Source: Bradyrhizobium sp. CCBAU 051011 (GTDB lineage Bacteria; Pseudomonadota; Alphaproteobacteria; Rhizobiales; Xanthobacteraceae). From it: DNA of 64,000 nucleotides. The position numbers were made by a program, and so were the translations under genes. Shown in pieces: positions 1 through 9,750 of the stretch. The stretch lies in contig NZ_CP022222.1 of NCBI RefSeq assembly GCF_009930815.1, positions 310,001 through 374,000 on the forward strand, read 5' to 3'. The notes beneath the pieces are model-generated. The model worked only from the letters and a program-made list of their open reading frames with translations, made no database searches and was not told the origin of the DNA. Numbering within the stretch: position 1 is the first letter of the stretch; each line of letters starts with the position of its first letter.

Positions 1-194
1 GCCCGATGGTGATCGAAGGTGAGCTGGTCGCGAAATCGACTGGCACCGTCTCGGAATTCTCGCTTGACGATCGCGTATTCCACCAGAAGTTCGGTTACGG
101 CCATGTGGTGAAGATCGACGGCAACAAGCTGACGATTGCGTTCGAGAAGGCCGGCGAGAAGAAGGTGGTCGATAGTTTCGTCGAGCGGGTATAG
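1..194 (+). CDS. uvrD: UvrD/PcrA-type DNA helicase, C-terminal fragment (5' end outside window)
   Basis: Only the last ~63 codons are inside the window. The reading frame is open from the left edge and stops at 192-194. The visible peptide contains [18 protein letters not shown] followed by a basic/acidic stretch ending SFVERV. This matches the small beta-barrel/Tudor-like tail of UvrD/PcrA helicases (pattern V.H..FG.G.V), which follows the helicase core and contributes to RNA polymerase and protein contacts in studied members. None of the helicase motifs (Walker A, DExx, motif VI) are visible, so the assignment rests on the tail alone. A helicase of this type unwinds DNA in nucleotide excision and mismatch repair. 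Confidence 0.7.
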   Translation, partial: PMVIEGELVAKSTGTVSEFSLDDRVFHQKFGYGHVVKIDGNKLTIAFEKAGEKKVVDSFVERV

Positions 195-379
195 GGGCAG
201 CTATACTGACTTGCCGCTGCAGGTCGCCGGCATGCCGAAAGCAGCATAATTTTTCCTCGTGCGATTGCATAAGCAGCATCGCGTTCCTATCTCCCGGTTC
301 CCACCCCTCCTCCGCCTCGATCCGGCCGAAGCGCCGCTTCGACGCTGGCCACATTCCGTTTCAGACTGCCATGCTCGCG

Positions 380-1299
<920 letters not shown>

Positions 1300-1303
<4 letters not shown>

Positions 1304-2061
1304 ATTTCCGGGCGATCCAGGCAATCTATCTGTTCGAAATGGCGCGCACCTGGCGCACGCTGCTGCAGAGCATCGTCTCTCCGGTGGTTTCCACCTCGCT
1401 CTATTTCGTGGTGTTCGGCGCCGCGATCGGCTCGCGCATCACCGAGGTCGAGGGCGTCAGCTACGGCACCTTCATCGTCCCCGGGCTGGTGATGCTGTCG
1501 GTGCTGACGCAAAGCATCGCCAACGCCTCGTTCGGAATCTACTTTCCGAAATTTGTCGGCACTATTTATGAAATCCTCTCGGCACCGGTTTCCTATGTCG
1601 AGATCGTGATTGGCTATGTCGGCGCGGCCGCGACCAAATCCATCATCCTCGGCCTGATCATTCTGGCGACCGCCGCGCTGTTCGTGCCGCTGCACATCCA
1701 TCACCCCTGGTGGATGCTGACCTTCCTGGTGCTGACCGCAGTGACCTTCAGCCTGTTCGGCTTCATCATCGGCATCTGGGCCGACGGTTTTGAAAAGCTG
1801 CAGATGATCCCGATGCTGATCGTGACGCCGCTGACATTTCTCGGCGGCAGCTTCTACTCGGTGAACATGCTGCCGTCGGGCTGGCGCACCATCACCCTGC
1901 TCAATCCGGTGGTCTACCTGATCTCGGGCTTCCGCTGGAGCTTTTACGAGATCGCCGACGTCAGTGTGGCCCTGAGCCTCGGCATGACGCTCGGCTTCCT
2001 CGCCATCTGCATGGCGCTGGTGTGGTGGATCTTCAGAACGGGCTACAGGTTGAGGAATTGA
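1300..2061 (+). CDS. ABC-2 type transporter permease
   Basis: Integral membrane partner of the upstream ATPase, 253 aa, with about six hydrophobic segments. The run [18 protein letters not shown] and the following [16 protein letters not shown] are the conserved end-loop and helix of ABC-2 permeases (NodJ/DrrB/YadH group). It starts at an ATG overlapping the ATPase stop by 4 bases, giving a two-gene operon. A palindromic repeat lies only 6 bases after the stop and may act as a 3' mRNA structure. Members of this family export polysaccharides, lipo-oligosaccharides or drugs. No nod genes are visible, so a Nod-factor role is not supported here. Confidence 0.88.
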
Positions 2062-2066
2062 CCGAC

Positions 2067-2147
2067 GTAGCCTGGATGGAGCGAAGCGCAATCCGGGAGG
2101 ACGCCGCGGCACCGTTCCCGGATTTCGCTTCGCTCCATCCGGGCTAC
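2067..2147. repeat. Palindromic intergenic repeat (GTAGCCTGGATGGAGCGAAG type)
   Basis: The left arm begins GTAGCCTGGATGGAGCGAAG and the right arm ends CGCTTCGCTCCATCCGGGCT, so the arms are inverted copies with one mismatch over ~22 bases around a ~35-base centre. A relative lies at 50152-50237. This is a REP-like dispersed element and non-coding. The rest of 2062-2345 shows no convincing gene. Confidence 0.8.
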
Positions 2148-2345
2148 AGGCCTCGGCGCGCGCACTCGCGAAAATGTCAGCACTTCGCGCCCCATTGCGC
2201 CGTCCTGCCGCCTTGCTTGCGCCGTCGGGGGCGTTAACGATTACGGCCGCGGGCCACTGGAACCAGTGCCGGTTTCCGGGCATATTCGATGCTTGGGGAC
2301 GGAGAGCCGGCGTTTTTAGTACAGGGCCCGGAGGCCAAAGGTAAA

Positions 2346-3134
2346 ATGCGTTCCTTCCTCATTGCCGTCACCGCCCTGACGCTGTTCGCCTCGGGCGCCG
2401 TCCAAGCCAAGGTCGCCATCACAGTCGATAAGGACAACCAGCAGATGACCGTCGCCGTCGACGGCGTCGAGCGTTACCGCTGGCCGGTGTCATCGGGCCT
2501 TCCCTCCTACGAGACGCCGAACGGCAGCTTCCGCGCCTTCCGCATGGAGGAGGATCACTACTCCAAGGAATTCGACGAAGCGCCGATGCCACACTCGATC
2601 TTCTTCACGAAGATCGGCCACGCCATCCACGGCACGGATTCGGTCAACCGCCTCGGCTCACCCGCGTCGCATGGCTGCGTGCGGCTGTCGCGCGAGAATG
2701 CCGCCAAGCTCTTTGCGCTGGTCAAGGAGCAAGGCGTGCTCAACACCACAGTGACGCTGTCGGGTTCGTCCCAGGTCGCACTGGCGCGCAATCCGCGGCA
2801 GCGCGGCAATACGGCGGTCGCCCGCCGTGCGCCGCTGCCGCAATATGAACAGCAATACGATTCCGCCGCCGGCGATCCCGTCGTGATCACACCGCAACAG
2901 CAGCGCGTGTCGCCGCAGGCGCGGGCCGACGATGGCTACATCTATCCCGCCGATGGTACTTCGACCGAAGCGCGCTATCCCGCGCCCCCGAGCCGCCGCG
3001 TCTACGACACTCAGGCCTATCAGCAGCAGCCGCAATATTACGACAACCGCGGCTATGCACCGGCGCCGCAGGGCTACTATTACCAGCCGCGGCAACAGTA
3101 CTATCAGCCGCGCGGGCTATTCGGTCAGAACTAG
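2346..3134 (+). CDS. L,D-transpeptidase (YkuD family), secreted
   Basis: Periplasmic peptidoglycan-modifying enzyme, 262 aa. The N-terminus MRSFLIAVTALTLFASGAVQA is a clear signal peptide. The YkuD domain follows, with the catalytic signature HGTDSVNRLGSPASHGCVRL containing the His and the active-site Cys of the SHGCxR motif. The last ~90 residues are a low-complexity Q/Y/P-rich tail (repeated QQ, YY, PQ) outside the catalytic domain. Start: an upstream in-frame ATG at 2289 would add 19 non-signal residues, so ATG 2346, which opens directly into the signal peptide, is preferred. Family members form 3-3 cross-links in peptidoglycan or attach outer-membrane proteins to it. Which reaction applies here is inferred, not seen. 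Confidence 0.9.
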   Translation: MRSFLIAVTALTLFASGAVQAKVAITVDKDNQQMTVAVDGVERYRWPVSSGLPSYETPNGSFRAFRMEEDHYSKEFDEAPMPHSIFFTKIGHAIHGTDSVNRLGSPASHGCVRLSRENAAKLFALVKEQGVLNTTVTLSGSSQVALARNPRQRGNTAVARRAPLPQYEQQYDSAAGDPVVITPQQQRVSPQARADDGYIYPADGTSTEARYPAPPSRRVYDTQAYQQQPQYYDNRGYAPAPQGYYYQPRQQYYQPRGLFGQN

Positions 3135-3178
3135 CCGGATGAAGAGGTGCGGTCGCAGACGGATCTGCGACCGAGGTC

Positions 3179-3637
3179 TCAGCCGTCGGTCGCGCTCGCA
3201 AGCTGCCGGTCGCGTTGCGCGGTCAGCCCCGACTGTTGCCAGGCGTCGTGAGCAATCATCCCTGCTGCCATCGCGACGACGAAAACGATGACCCCGGGCG
3301 ACAATGTCGCGAGGCTCTCCAGCGCCGGTCCCGGGCATAACCCGACCAGGCCCCAGCCGATTCCGAACATCGCAGCGCCCGCCACCAGCGGCAGATCTAA
3401 TCCCGATTTGCCCGGCCGGAAGTATTGTCCGGCAAACCAGGGCCGCGTGCCGCGATCGGCCAGCCGGAAGCCGGGCACCGAGACCGCAAGCGCCGCAACC
3501 ATCACCACGAGCAGGCTCGGATCCCACGCGCCAAAGATATCCAGGAAGCCCAGCACCTTGGTCGGCTGCACCATGCCGGATATCAGGAGGCCCGCACCGA
3601 ACACGAGGCCGCATAACAGGGGAGCAATGATCCACAT
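3179..3637 (-). CDS. YeeE/YedE-type membrane protein, second half (DUF6691)
   Basis: Inner-membrane protein, 152 aa, about four hydrophobic segments. It contains LLISGMVQPTKVLGFLDIFG near the N-terminus and GLVGLCPGPALESLA near residue 110; the short Cys motif GLCPGPA is typical of the C-terminal half of YeeE/YedE (TsuA-like) sulfur-compound transporters. It begins 3 bases after the stop of the partner gene (3641-4066), so the two halves are almost certainly one operon and one complex. In other bacteria the two halves are fused into one protein of about twice this size. Likely substrate class: thiosulfate or another sulfur species (family inference). Confidence 0.85.
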   Translation of the reverse strand: MWIIAPLLCGLVFGAGLLISGMVQPTKVLGFLDIFGAWDPSLLVVMVAALAVSVPGFRLADRGTRPWFAGQYFRPGKSGLDLPLVAGAAMFGIGWGLVGLCPGPALESLATLSPGVIVFVVAMAAGMIAHDAWQQSGLTAQRDRQLASATDG

Positions 3638-3640
3638 GGT

Positions 3641-4066
3641 TCAGCCTCCCAAGACATGATGGGTGATGGCGACGGTAACGATCGCCATCACCATAAAGAT
3701 GGCCGTGGCGGCAACGGACCGCGGCGACAGCCGTGCTACGCCGCAGATGCCGTGACCGGACGTGCAGCCACCGCCGAGTCGCGTGCCGAAGCCGACCAAT
3801 AGCCCCGCCACGACAATGACGATCCAGTTCGACGGCAGCTTCGGCGGCGACATGCCGTAACCAATGAGGCCGGCGATGACAGGCGCCAGAATGAGCCCGG
3901 CGACAAAGGCGATGCGCCAGCCCTTGTCCTCGCCGCGCAAATTCAACAGGCCGCTGAAGATGCCGCTAATGCCGGCGATGCGCCCGGTCGATAGCATCAA
4001 CAGGACCGCGGAAAGTCCGATCAGCGCGCCGCCGATCGCAGCCGACACGGGAGTGAAATTGGCCAT
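3641..4066 (-). CDS. YeeE/YedE-type membrane protein, first half
   Basis: Inner-membrane protein, 141 aa, first gene of a two-gene operon with the DUF6691 half immediately downstream (3-base gap). Conserved YeeE/YedE motif GFGTRLGGGCTSGHGICG is near residue 95-112; its cysteines are thought to relay the sulfur substrate in TsuA-like transporters. About four hydrophobic helices are visible. ATG at 4066 is a good start because the protein enters directly into the conserved N-terminal helix (MANFTPVSAAIGGALIG). No rhodanese or sulfur-regulator gene sits beside it in this window. Confidence 0.87.
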   Translation of the reverse strand: MANFTPVSAAIGGALIGLSAVLLMLSTGRIAGISGIFSGLLNLRGEDKGWRIAFVAGLILAPVIAGLIGYGMSPPKLPSNWIVIVVAGLLVGFGTRLGGGCTSGHGICGVARLSPRSVAATAIFMVMAIVTVAITHHVLGG

Positions 4067-4129
4067 CGTCGCTCCATCGGTTCAGGGCACACCATGATCA
4101 TAGGCGCGCCCTGCCCGGCTGCAAGACGG

Positions 4130-6415
4130 CTATTCCTCGCCCTTTCTGAGCCGACGCCACACCGCGCCCAGCACATTGGAATAATCGTCGGTCCAGACCC
4201 GCTGGTCGTCTTCGGCCTCGGTGAGCGCCCACTGGTCGGAGGATGCGAGCTTGCCGACATCGGTCTCTTCCCGCGCCGAGACCACGACCGAGGTCGAGAA
4301 GATATATTCACTGTCGCGACCGGTATCCTCGCTGTAGACCCAGCTCTTCAGATCGTTGGCATCGGCGATGCCGACGACCACGCTCGACAGTTCCAGATGC
4401 CGATTGGAGACGTGCATCACCACCGCGCCCTGCGGCGCCAGCTTGGACTTGTAGATCTCCATTGCCTCTTCGGTCGCCAGATGAATCGGAATCGCATCCG
4501 ACGAATAGGCGTCGACGATGATCAGATCATAAACGCCGTCGGGCTCGCGCGCGAAGGTCAGCCGCGCATCGCCGATCACGGGTTCGAGATTCGGCTCGCA
4601 GACCTGGATGTAGGTGAAATATTTCGGATCGCGGGCGGTATCGACCATGGTCTGGTCGATCTCGAAGAATTTCCACTCCTCGCCGGGTTCGGACGCGCAG
4701 ACCAGCGTGCCCGAGCCGAGCCCGATCACCGCCACGCGCAACGGCGAGCCCTTGCGCGCGCGGATCGCGGTGATCGCCTGACCGATGCCGCCGTCCTTGT
4801 GGTAGTAGGTGATCGGCTCCGGCTGGCCGGTGACCGGCGTACCATCGTCGTTCTTGAATTTCTCGGCGCCGTGGATCGTGGTGCCATGCATCAGCACGTG
4901 ATACTGGCCGTTCGGCGTCACCACGATCTTGTGGACGCCGAAAAAGCTGCGCACGGTTTCCACCCGCCCGTCGTCGGACGGATAGGCGCGCAACAGCACC
5001 AGCGCGACCACAACGGTTGCAAAAATCTTCCAGCGGTTGGCGTTGAGGCCAAGCGCCAGCAGCGCCGCCAGCACACCGACCGCGCCGATCATCCAGACGC
5101 GATGATCTTCCAGCCAGTTGAATACTTTCCCGGTCGACCATGTCGGCAGAAGCAGCGCCACCGCCAGCGCGGCGAGGAATGGCCAGTACCATTGGCTCCA
5201 GCGCGACAGGCGTTCGTTGCCGGGCGGTCGGCACAGCGCCGCCAACGCCAGCAGGATCGGATACTCCGCGACCCATGAGAAGGTGAACGGCGCAATCAAG
5301 CCGGCGAACAAGCCGCCGACCATGCCACCGAACGACAAAGCAACATAGAAGCCGGTGAGATATTTCGCCGCCGGGCGCGTGCGCGCCAGTTCGCCATGGC
5401 AGGCCATCGCAATGACGAAGAAGCAGAACTGATGCCCGCCGAGTGTCAGCAGCAGATTCTGCTCGCCGCCGAAGGCGAGCAGCACCACGGTGCCGGCGAT
5501 CGCCAGCGGCTGCGCCAGCAGCATCCATTTGTGCGGCAGCAACGGCCGCGACTGGAACACCAGCACCCAGGTCAACAGATAGAGCGATAGCGGCAACACC
5601 CACAGTAGCGGCGCCGCGGCGACGTCGGTGGAAATATGCGCGGTCACCGCAATCAGCAGCCCCGACGGTACGGCGGCGAGGAATATCCAGCGTGCACGCA
5701 GCAGCCAGGATGGCGCCAGCGCGTCGGTGTCATCGGCCGGCATGTTCAGTTCCGCCGCCTTCGCCGGCGAGCGCAGCAGCAACACGCCGCTGGTTGCGAT
5801 CAGCAGGATCAACAGGCCATAACCGCCAGTCCAGATCAGGTTCTGCGTGCGTAGCGTGAACATCGGCTCCAGCAGCACCGGATAGGACAACAGCGCCAGG
5901 AAACTGCCGATATTCGAGGAAGCGTAGAGGAAGTACGGATCGGGACCGTTGGGGTGTCCGGTGCGGACGAACCAGGCCTGCAGCAAGGGGTTGTTGGCCG
6001 CGAGCGCAAAGAACGGCAATCCGATTGACACCGCGAACAGGCCGAGCAGCCAGAGCGCATAGCCTGAAGTCGGCGGATCGCCCCACCCGCTCGCGATCGA
6101 CAGCGGCAGCGTCAGCATCGCAACCGCGAGCAGCACCAGATGGACCGCCACCGGAAGCTTGCGGTTGCGGAGTTGCATCAGGAAATGCGCATAGGCGTAG
6201 CCGCCAAGCAGCAGCGACTGGAAGAACACCATCGCCACCGACCACACCGCAGGCGAGCCCCCGAGCCGCGGCAATACCATCTTGGTGAACAGGGGCTGCA
6301 CCGAAAACAGCAGCAGCGCGCTGACGAAGATCGCGGCGGTGTAGACGACCAGGACCAGCCGGTTCCGACGTTCGGAAGGCAGGTCCGCTGAAACGGACAG
6401 ATCGGAAGAAGTCAT
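4130..6415 (-). CDS. Fused membrane transporter-like / spermidine synthase-like protein
   Basis: Two-part protein of 761 aa. The first ~480 residues are very hydrophobic, with a dozen or more membrane helices including IFVSALLLFSVQPLFTKMVL and PRLGGSPAVWSVAMVFFQ. The last ~250 residues are a soluble spermidine-synthase/SAM-methyltransferase-like fold: a nucleotide-binding loop VAVIGLGSGTLVCA, an acidic strand FFEIDQTMVD and YDLIIVDAYSSDAIPIHL. This architecture is a recognised but functionally obscure family. Start: an in-frame upstream start at 6529 would prepend 38 low-complexity residues; ATG 6415 (MTSSDLSVSADLPSERR) is preferred. True polyamine synthesis is doubtful because the soluble part is fused to a transporter-like domain. 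Confidence 0.85.
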   Translation of the reverse strand: MTSSDLSVSADLPSERRNRLVLVVYTAAIFVSALLLFSVQPLFTKMVLPRLGGSPAVWSVAMVFFQSLLLGGYAYAHFLMQLRNRKLPVAVHLVLLAVAMLTLPLSIASGWGDPPTSGYALWLLGLFAVSIGLPFFALAANNPLLQAWFVRTGHPNGPDPYFLYASSNIGSFLALLSYPVLLEPMFTLRTQNLIWTGGYGLLILLIATSGVLLLRSPAKAAELNMPADDTDALAPSWLLRARWIFLAAVPSGLLIAVTAHISTDVAAAPLLWVLPLSLYLLTWVLVFQSRPLLPHKWMLLAQPLAIAGTVVLLAFGGEQNLLLTLGGHQFCFFVIAMACHGELARTRPAAKYLTGFYVALSFGGMVGGLFAGLIAPFTFSWVAEYPILLALAALCRPPGNERLSRWSQWYWPFLAALAVALLLPTWSTGKVFNWLEDHRVWMIGAVGVLAALLALGLNANRWKIFATVVVALVLLRAYPSDDGRVETVRSFFGVHKIVVTPNGQYHVLMHGTTIHGAEKFKNDDGTPVTGQPEPITYYHKDGGIGQAITAIRARKGSPLRVAVIGLGSGTLVCASEPGEEWKFFEIDQTMVDTARDPKYFTYIQVCEPNLEPVIGDARLTFAREPDGVYDLIIVDAYSSDAIPIHLATEEAMEIYKSKLAPQGAVVMHVSNRHLELSSVVVGIADANDLKSWVYSEDTGRDSEYIFSTSVVVSAREETDVGKLASSDQWALTEAEDDQRVWTDDYSNVLGAVWRRLRKGEE

Positions 6416-6583
6416 CAAAACTCCGGCTGGAAACCGGCGGGCACCGGTGGCGGGATGCCCGGCAGGGCCGCCGGCGGGCCGCAATGGAGCATAGGGCGAC
6501 ACGGCGAGCAATGCGGGATAAGAAAGCACGGATAGGGCGCTTCGCGCCCTTCCCGATCAAACCTTCTTGAAACTGAAGCTAGC

Positions 6584-8185
6584 ATGAACGAGACGGATGT
6601 TGTCATCATTGGGGCGGGGCATAACGGCCTCACCTGCGCGGCCTATCTCGCGATGGCCGGGCTGCGCGTCAAAGTGGTGGAGCGCCGCAAGGCGGTCGGC
6701 GGCGCGGCGGTGACCGAGGAATTCCACCCCGGCTTCCGCAATTCGGTCGCCGCCTATACGGTCAGCTTGCTCAACCCGCAGATATCAGCCGACCTGAAGC
6801 TCGCCGAACACGGCTTGCGCATCGTCGAGCGCCACGCGCAGAATTTTCTGCCCGCGCCCGACGGCAGCTATCTCCTGACCGGTGAAGGCCGCACGCGGGC
6901 CTCAGTTGAAAAACTCAGCAAGCACGATGCCACGCGTATCGACGCCTTCTCGCGCGAACTGGAGGGCATCGCCGACGTGCTGCGGCAATTCGTGCTGCGC
7001 GCGCCGCCGAACCTCGTCGAGGGTTTTGGCATCGGTGCAATCCGCGAAGCGTTCAACGCCATGAGTACCGCCGGCATCCTGCGCAAACTCACGCTCGAAC
7101 AGCAGCGCAGCCTGCTGGACCTGTTTACGCGGTCGGCCGGCGAAATGCTGGACGAGCGTTTCGAGAACGACCTGGTGAAGGCGCTGTTCGGCTTCGACGC
7201 CATCGTCGGTAATTACGCCAGCCCTTACGCCGCCGGCTCCGCGTATGTGATGCTGCACCATGCGTTCGGCGAGGTGAACGGCAAGAAGGGCGTGTGGGGC
7301 CACGCCATCGGCGGCATGGGCGCGATCACGCAGGCGATGGCGCGCGCGGCGCGCGGGGCTGGCGCGGAGATCGAAACCGAGGCCGGCGTGCGCGAGGTGA
7401 TCGTCGAGAGTGGCCGCGCCGCGGGCGTGGTCCTCGACAACGGCGAGACCATTCGCGCGAAATATGTCGTCTCCGGCGTCAATCCGAAATTGCTGTATAC
7501 GCGGCTGGTACCGTCGAACGCGCTGGCGCCGGAATTCCTTGAGCGCATCGGGCGCTGGCGCAACGCATCAGGCACTTTCCGGATGAATGTCGCGCTCAAT
7601 GCCCTGCCTTCCTTCACCGCCCTGCCCGGCTCGGGCGATCACCTCACCGCCGGCATCATCCTCGCGCCGAGCCTTGGCTACATGGATCGCGCCTGGCAGG
7701 ACGCGCGCAGCCACGGCTGGAGCCGCGAGCCTGTCGTGGAAGTGCTGATCCCCTCGACGCTCGACTCGTCGCTCGCGCCGGAGGGCCAGCATGTCGCGAG
7801 CCTGTTCTGCCAGCACGTCGCGCCGGAATTGCCGGACGGGAAATCATGGGACGATCACCGCGAGGAAGTCGCCGACCTCATGATCGCGACGGTGGATAAA
7901 TTCGCACCGGGTTTCGCAGCCAGCGTGATCGGCCGTCAGGTGCTGTCCCCGCTGGATCTGGAGCGGCAATTTGGCCTGCTCGGCGGCGACATCTTTCACG
8001 GGGCGCTGACGCTCAACCAATTGTTCTCGGCGCGACCGATGCTGGGCCATGCCGATTATCGCGGGCCGCTGAAAGGCCTCTACCATTGCGGCTCAGGCGC
8101 GCATCCCGGCGGCGGCGTCACCGGCGCCCCCGGCCACAACGCCGCAAAGGTGATCCTTGGCGATCACCGCGCGCTCTTCGGATAG
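6584..8185 (+). CDS. FAD-dependent oxidoreductase, phytoene desaturase / PYROXD2-like
   Basis: Flavoprotein of 533 aa. The N-terminal FAD dinucleotide-binding motif is DVVIIGAGHNGLTCAAYLA followed by VVERRKAVGGAAVTEE (GxGxxG and the ribose-binding acidic residue). The C-terminus carries GLYHCGSGAHPGGGVTGAPG, the second FAD-contact motif of carotenoid-desaturase-like enzymes. Length and both ends fit the PYROXD2-like branch rather than dedicated phytoene desaturases, and no carotenoid genes are adjacent. The start at 6584 is the only ATG before the FAD motif. It diverges from the transporter/spermidine-synthase fusion gene across a 168-base intergenic region. Confidence 0.88.
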   Translation: MNETDVVIIGAGHNGLTCAAYLAMAGLRVKVVERRKAVGGAAVTEEFHPGFRNSVAAYTVSLLNPQISADLKLAEHGLRIVERHAQNFLPAPDGSYLLTGEGRTRASVEKLSKHDATRIDAFSRELEGIADVLRQFVLRAPPNLVEGFGIGAIREAFNAMSTAGILRKLTLEQQRSLLDLFTRSAGEMLDERFENDLVKALFGFDAIVGNYASPYAAGSAYVMLHHAFGEVNGKKGVWGHAIGGMGAITQAMARAARGAGAEIETEAGVREVIVESGRAAGVVLDNGETIRAKYVVSGVNPKLLYTRLVPSNALAPEFLERIGRWRNASGTFRMNVALNALPSFTALPGSGDHLTAGIILAPSLGYMDRAWQDARSHGWSREPVVEVLIPSTLDSSLAPEGQHVASLFCQHVAPELPDGKSWDDHREEVADLMIATVDKFAPGFAASVIGRQVLSPLDLERQFGLLGGDIFHGALTLNQLFSARPMLGHADYRGPLKGLYHCGSGAHPGGGVTGAPGHNAAKVILGDHRALFG

Positions 8186-8257
8186 GCTGACAAGCACACC
8201 GCGTGGTGAACGAAATCCTAACCCGCCATGGCCGGCTCGTCTCCCGCCCACAAATGG

Positions 8258-8403
8258 TGTGGAACAGGCTGTGGACGGCCGGTGGGTAACGCGCGGGAAA
8301 GCCTGTGGATTGGTTGTCGAAAACCCGCCGTAGCGGCGGTGGAAGGCATCGGTATGGCTACCGGGATAACTGGATCAGCAGGGCCCCGCTCGACTGTGGA
8401 TAA
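8258..8403 (-). promoter_or_regulatory. Cluster of DnaA-box-like sequences
   Basis: Four TGTGGA motifs occur in the same orientation at 8258-8266, 8270-8278, 8304-8312 and 8395-8403. The last reads TGTGGATAA, the exact reverse complement of the DnaA consensus TTATCCACA; the others match the TCCACA core only. They occupy a 306-base gap (8186-8491) that holds no convincing gene. Clustering suggests DnaA binding, but an origin is not claimed: the flanking genes are not those usually beside alphaproteobacterial oriC. Confidence 0.35.
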
Positions 8404-8432
8404 GCGGTGGAAATGACCGGCAATGCCGGCCC

Positions 8433-8473
8433 AAAAATAACGGACCGGGCGCGCGACGCGCCCGGTCCGTTAT
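8433..8473 (-). terminator. Rho-independent terminator of the Flp pilin gene
   Basis: A perfect 17-bp inverted repeat (8437-8453 and 8457-8473) with a 3-base CGA loop and GC-rich core is followed on the minus strand by a run of five T (8437-8433). It begins 18 bases after the pilin stop codon, so it terminates that minus-strand transcript. Confidence 0.88.
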
Positions 8474-8491
8474 GCCCCCGATACTTGGCAA

Positions 8492-8653
8492 TTACTTCAG
8501 CGACGAGCTGATAGTATCGAAGTTGGTGCTGAGCTTGGTGCCGAGACCGTTCACGGCGGTGATGATCGCAATCGCGATACCTGCTGCGATCAGGCCATAC
8601 TCGATGGCCGTGGCTCCCGATTCGTCCTTGAAGAATGACTTAATGATCGACAT
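8492..8653 (-). CDS. Flp/Fap-type pilin
   Basis: A 53-residue protein read on the minus strand. It starts MSIIKSFFKDESGATAIEYG and continues with a hydrophobic helix LIAAGIAIAIITAVNGLG. The G-ATAIEYGLIAAGIA block is the Flp pilin signature: prepilin peptidase cleaves after the Gly, and the Glu five residues later and the Tyr are invariant. Product: subunit of a type IVb (tad/Flp) adhesion pilus, processed at the inner membrane by a TadV/CpaA peptidase. A purine-rich stretch (AGGTCGG) lies upstream of the ATG, and a strong terminator follows the stop. No cpa/tad assembly genes are in the window, so this is an orphan pilin locus. Confidence 0.93.
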   Translation of the reverse strand: MSIIKSFFKDESGATAIEYGLIAAGIAIAIITAVNGLGTKLSTNFDTISSSLK

Positions 8654-8855
8654 TGGCTGGTTCCGACCTGGGTTGATGTTCGTGGAACCGAGGTTCCCCC
8701 TGCAGTTCCTGTCCCGGAACCTACTGGGATGAATCTAAGGCCGCGCTAACGTCGGACCCGCAACTTTTCCGAGTATTACAACGTGAAATTTGCTCAAATT
8801 TGAATGAATCACCCTACCACCAATCGCGCGCTCCTCCTTTCCTCCAGGCTCTTCA

Positions 8856-9746
8856 ATGACTTATCTCGCGCCCACACATCGCGTCAATTTTGCCGTCGGT
8901 GACGAGCATACAGCCAAGGGTGTCGTCGATGTCCTGACCGAAGTTTTTTTTGAAGGCCAGGCCGCAATCGCCGCGTTCGAACGGCCGGATGGGCGATGGG
9001 ACGTCACGGTGCATTTTGCGGAAGCACCCGACCAGGCGCTGATGCGCGAACTCGTGGCCAATGCCGCCGGCGCTGACATCGCCGCGGGCATCGTCTTCGA
9101 CACGGTCGAAGCCAAGGATTGGGTCAAGGCCAGCCTCGAGGACCTCGTTCCCGTGCCCGCCGGCCGCTTCGTCGTCCACGGCCAGCATGACCGCGAGCGG
9201 ATCGCACCCAACAAGCTCGGCATCGAGATCGAGGCGGCGCTGGCGTTCGGTACCGGCCACCACGGCACCACGCGCGGCTGCCTGCTGCTGCTCGATCATG
9301 TCCTGAAAGCCTGGCGCCCACGCCGCGTGCTCGATCTCGGCACCGGCACCGGCGTGCTGGCGATCGCCGCGGCCCGGGCGCTGCATGAAAAGATCCTGGC
9401 CAGCGATATCGATCCGCCATCGGTGCAGGTCGCGCGCGACAATGCGCGGCTGAATGTAGCGGGACATCTGGTGTGCGCGGTCCGCGCCACCGGCTTCTCG
9501 GCGCCGCAATTTGCACAAGCCGCGCCGTTCGATCTGGTGCTGGCGAATATTCTCGCCAATCCGTTGCGGCAACTGGCGGGGCCGATGGCGCGGCATCTGG
9601 CGCCGTCGGCGCTAGTCATCCTCTCAGGGCTGCTGACGCATCAGGCGCCCGCCGTCATCGCCGCCTATCGCGCCCGCGGGCTGGTGCCGGTCCGCCACCT
9701 TCGCATCGAAGGCTGGAGCAGTCTGTTGCTGCGCAAGGTGAACTGA
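8856..9746 (+). CDS. prmA: Ribosomal protein L11 methyltransferase
   Basis: SAM-dependent methyltransferase of 296 aa that methylates ribosomal protein L11. Residues 131-139 read FGTGHHGTT, the PrmA-specific substrate/SAM loop. Residues 158-170 read VLDLGTGTGVLAI, SAM motif I. Further on, LVLANILANPLRQL is the NIL variant of the NPPY-type motif that is characteristic of PrmA. Length is normal for the family. The N-terminal ~100 residues form the L11-recognition domain. It is transcribed away from the Flp pilin gene, with a ~200-base divergent intergenic region. Confidence 0.94.
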   Translation: MTYLAPTHRVNFAVGDEHTAKGVVDVLTEVFFEGQAAIAAFERPDGRWDVTVHFAEAPDQALMRELVANAAGADIAAGIVFDTVEAKDWVKASLEDLVPVPAGRFVVHGQHDRERIAPNKLGIEIEAALAFGTGHHGTTRGCLLLLDHVLKAWRPRRVLDLGTGTGVLAIAAARALHEKILASDIDPPSVQVARDNARLNVAGHLVCAVRATGFSAPQFAQAAPFDLVLANILANPLRQLAGPMARHLAPSALVILSGLLTHQAPAVIAAYRARGLVPVRHLRIEGWSSLLLRKVN

Positions 9747-9750
9747 AACT

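Noticed and set aside
8186-8491. Chromosomal replication origin
   Set aside because: DnaA-like boxes are present, but there is no AT-rich unwinding element or origin-typical gene nearby, so only a DnaA-box cluster is reported.
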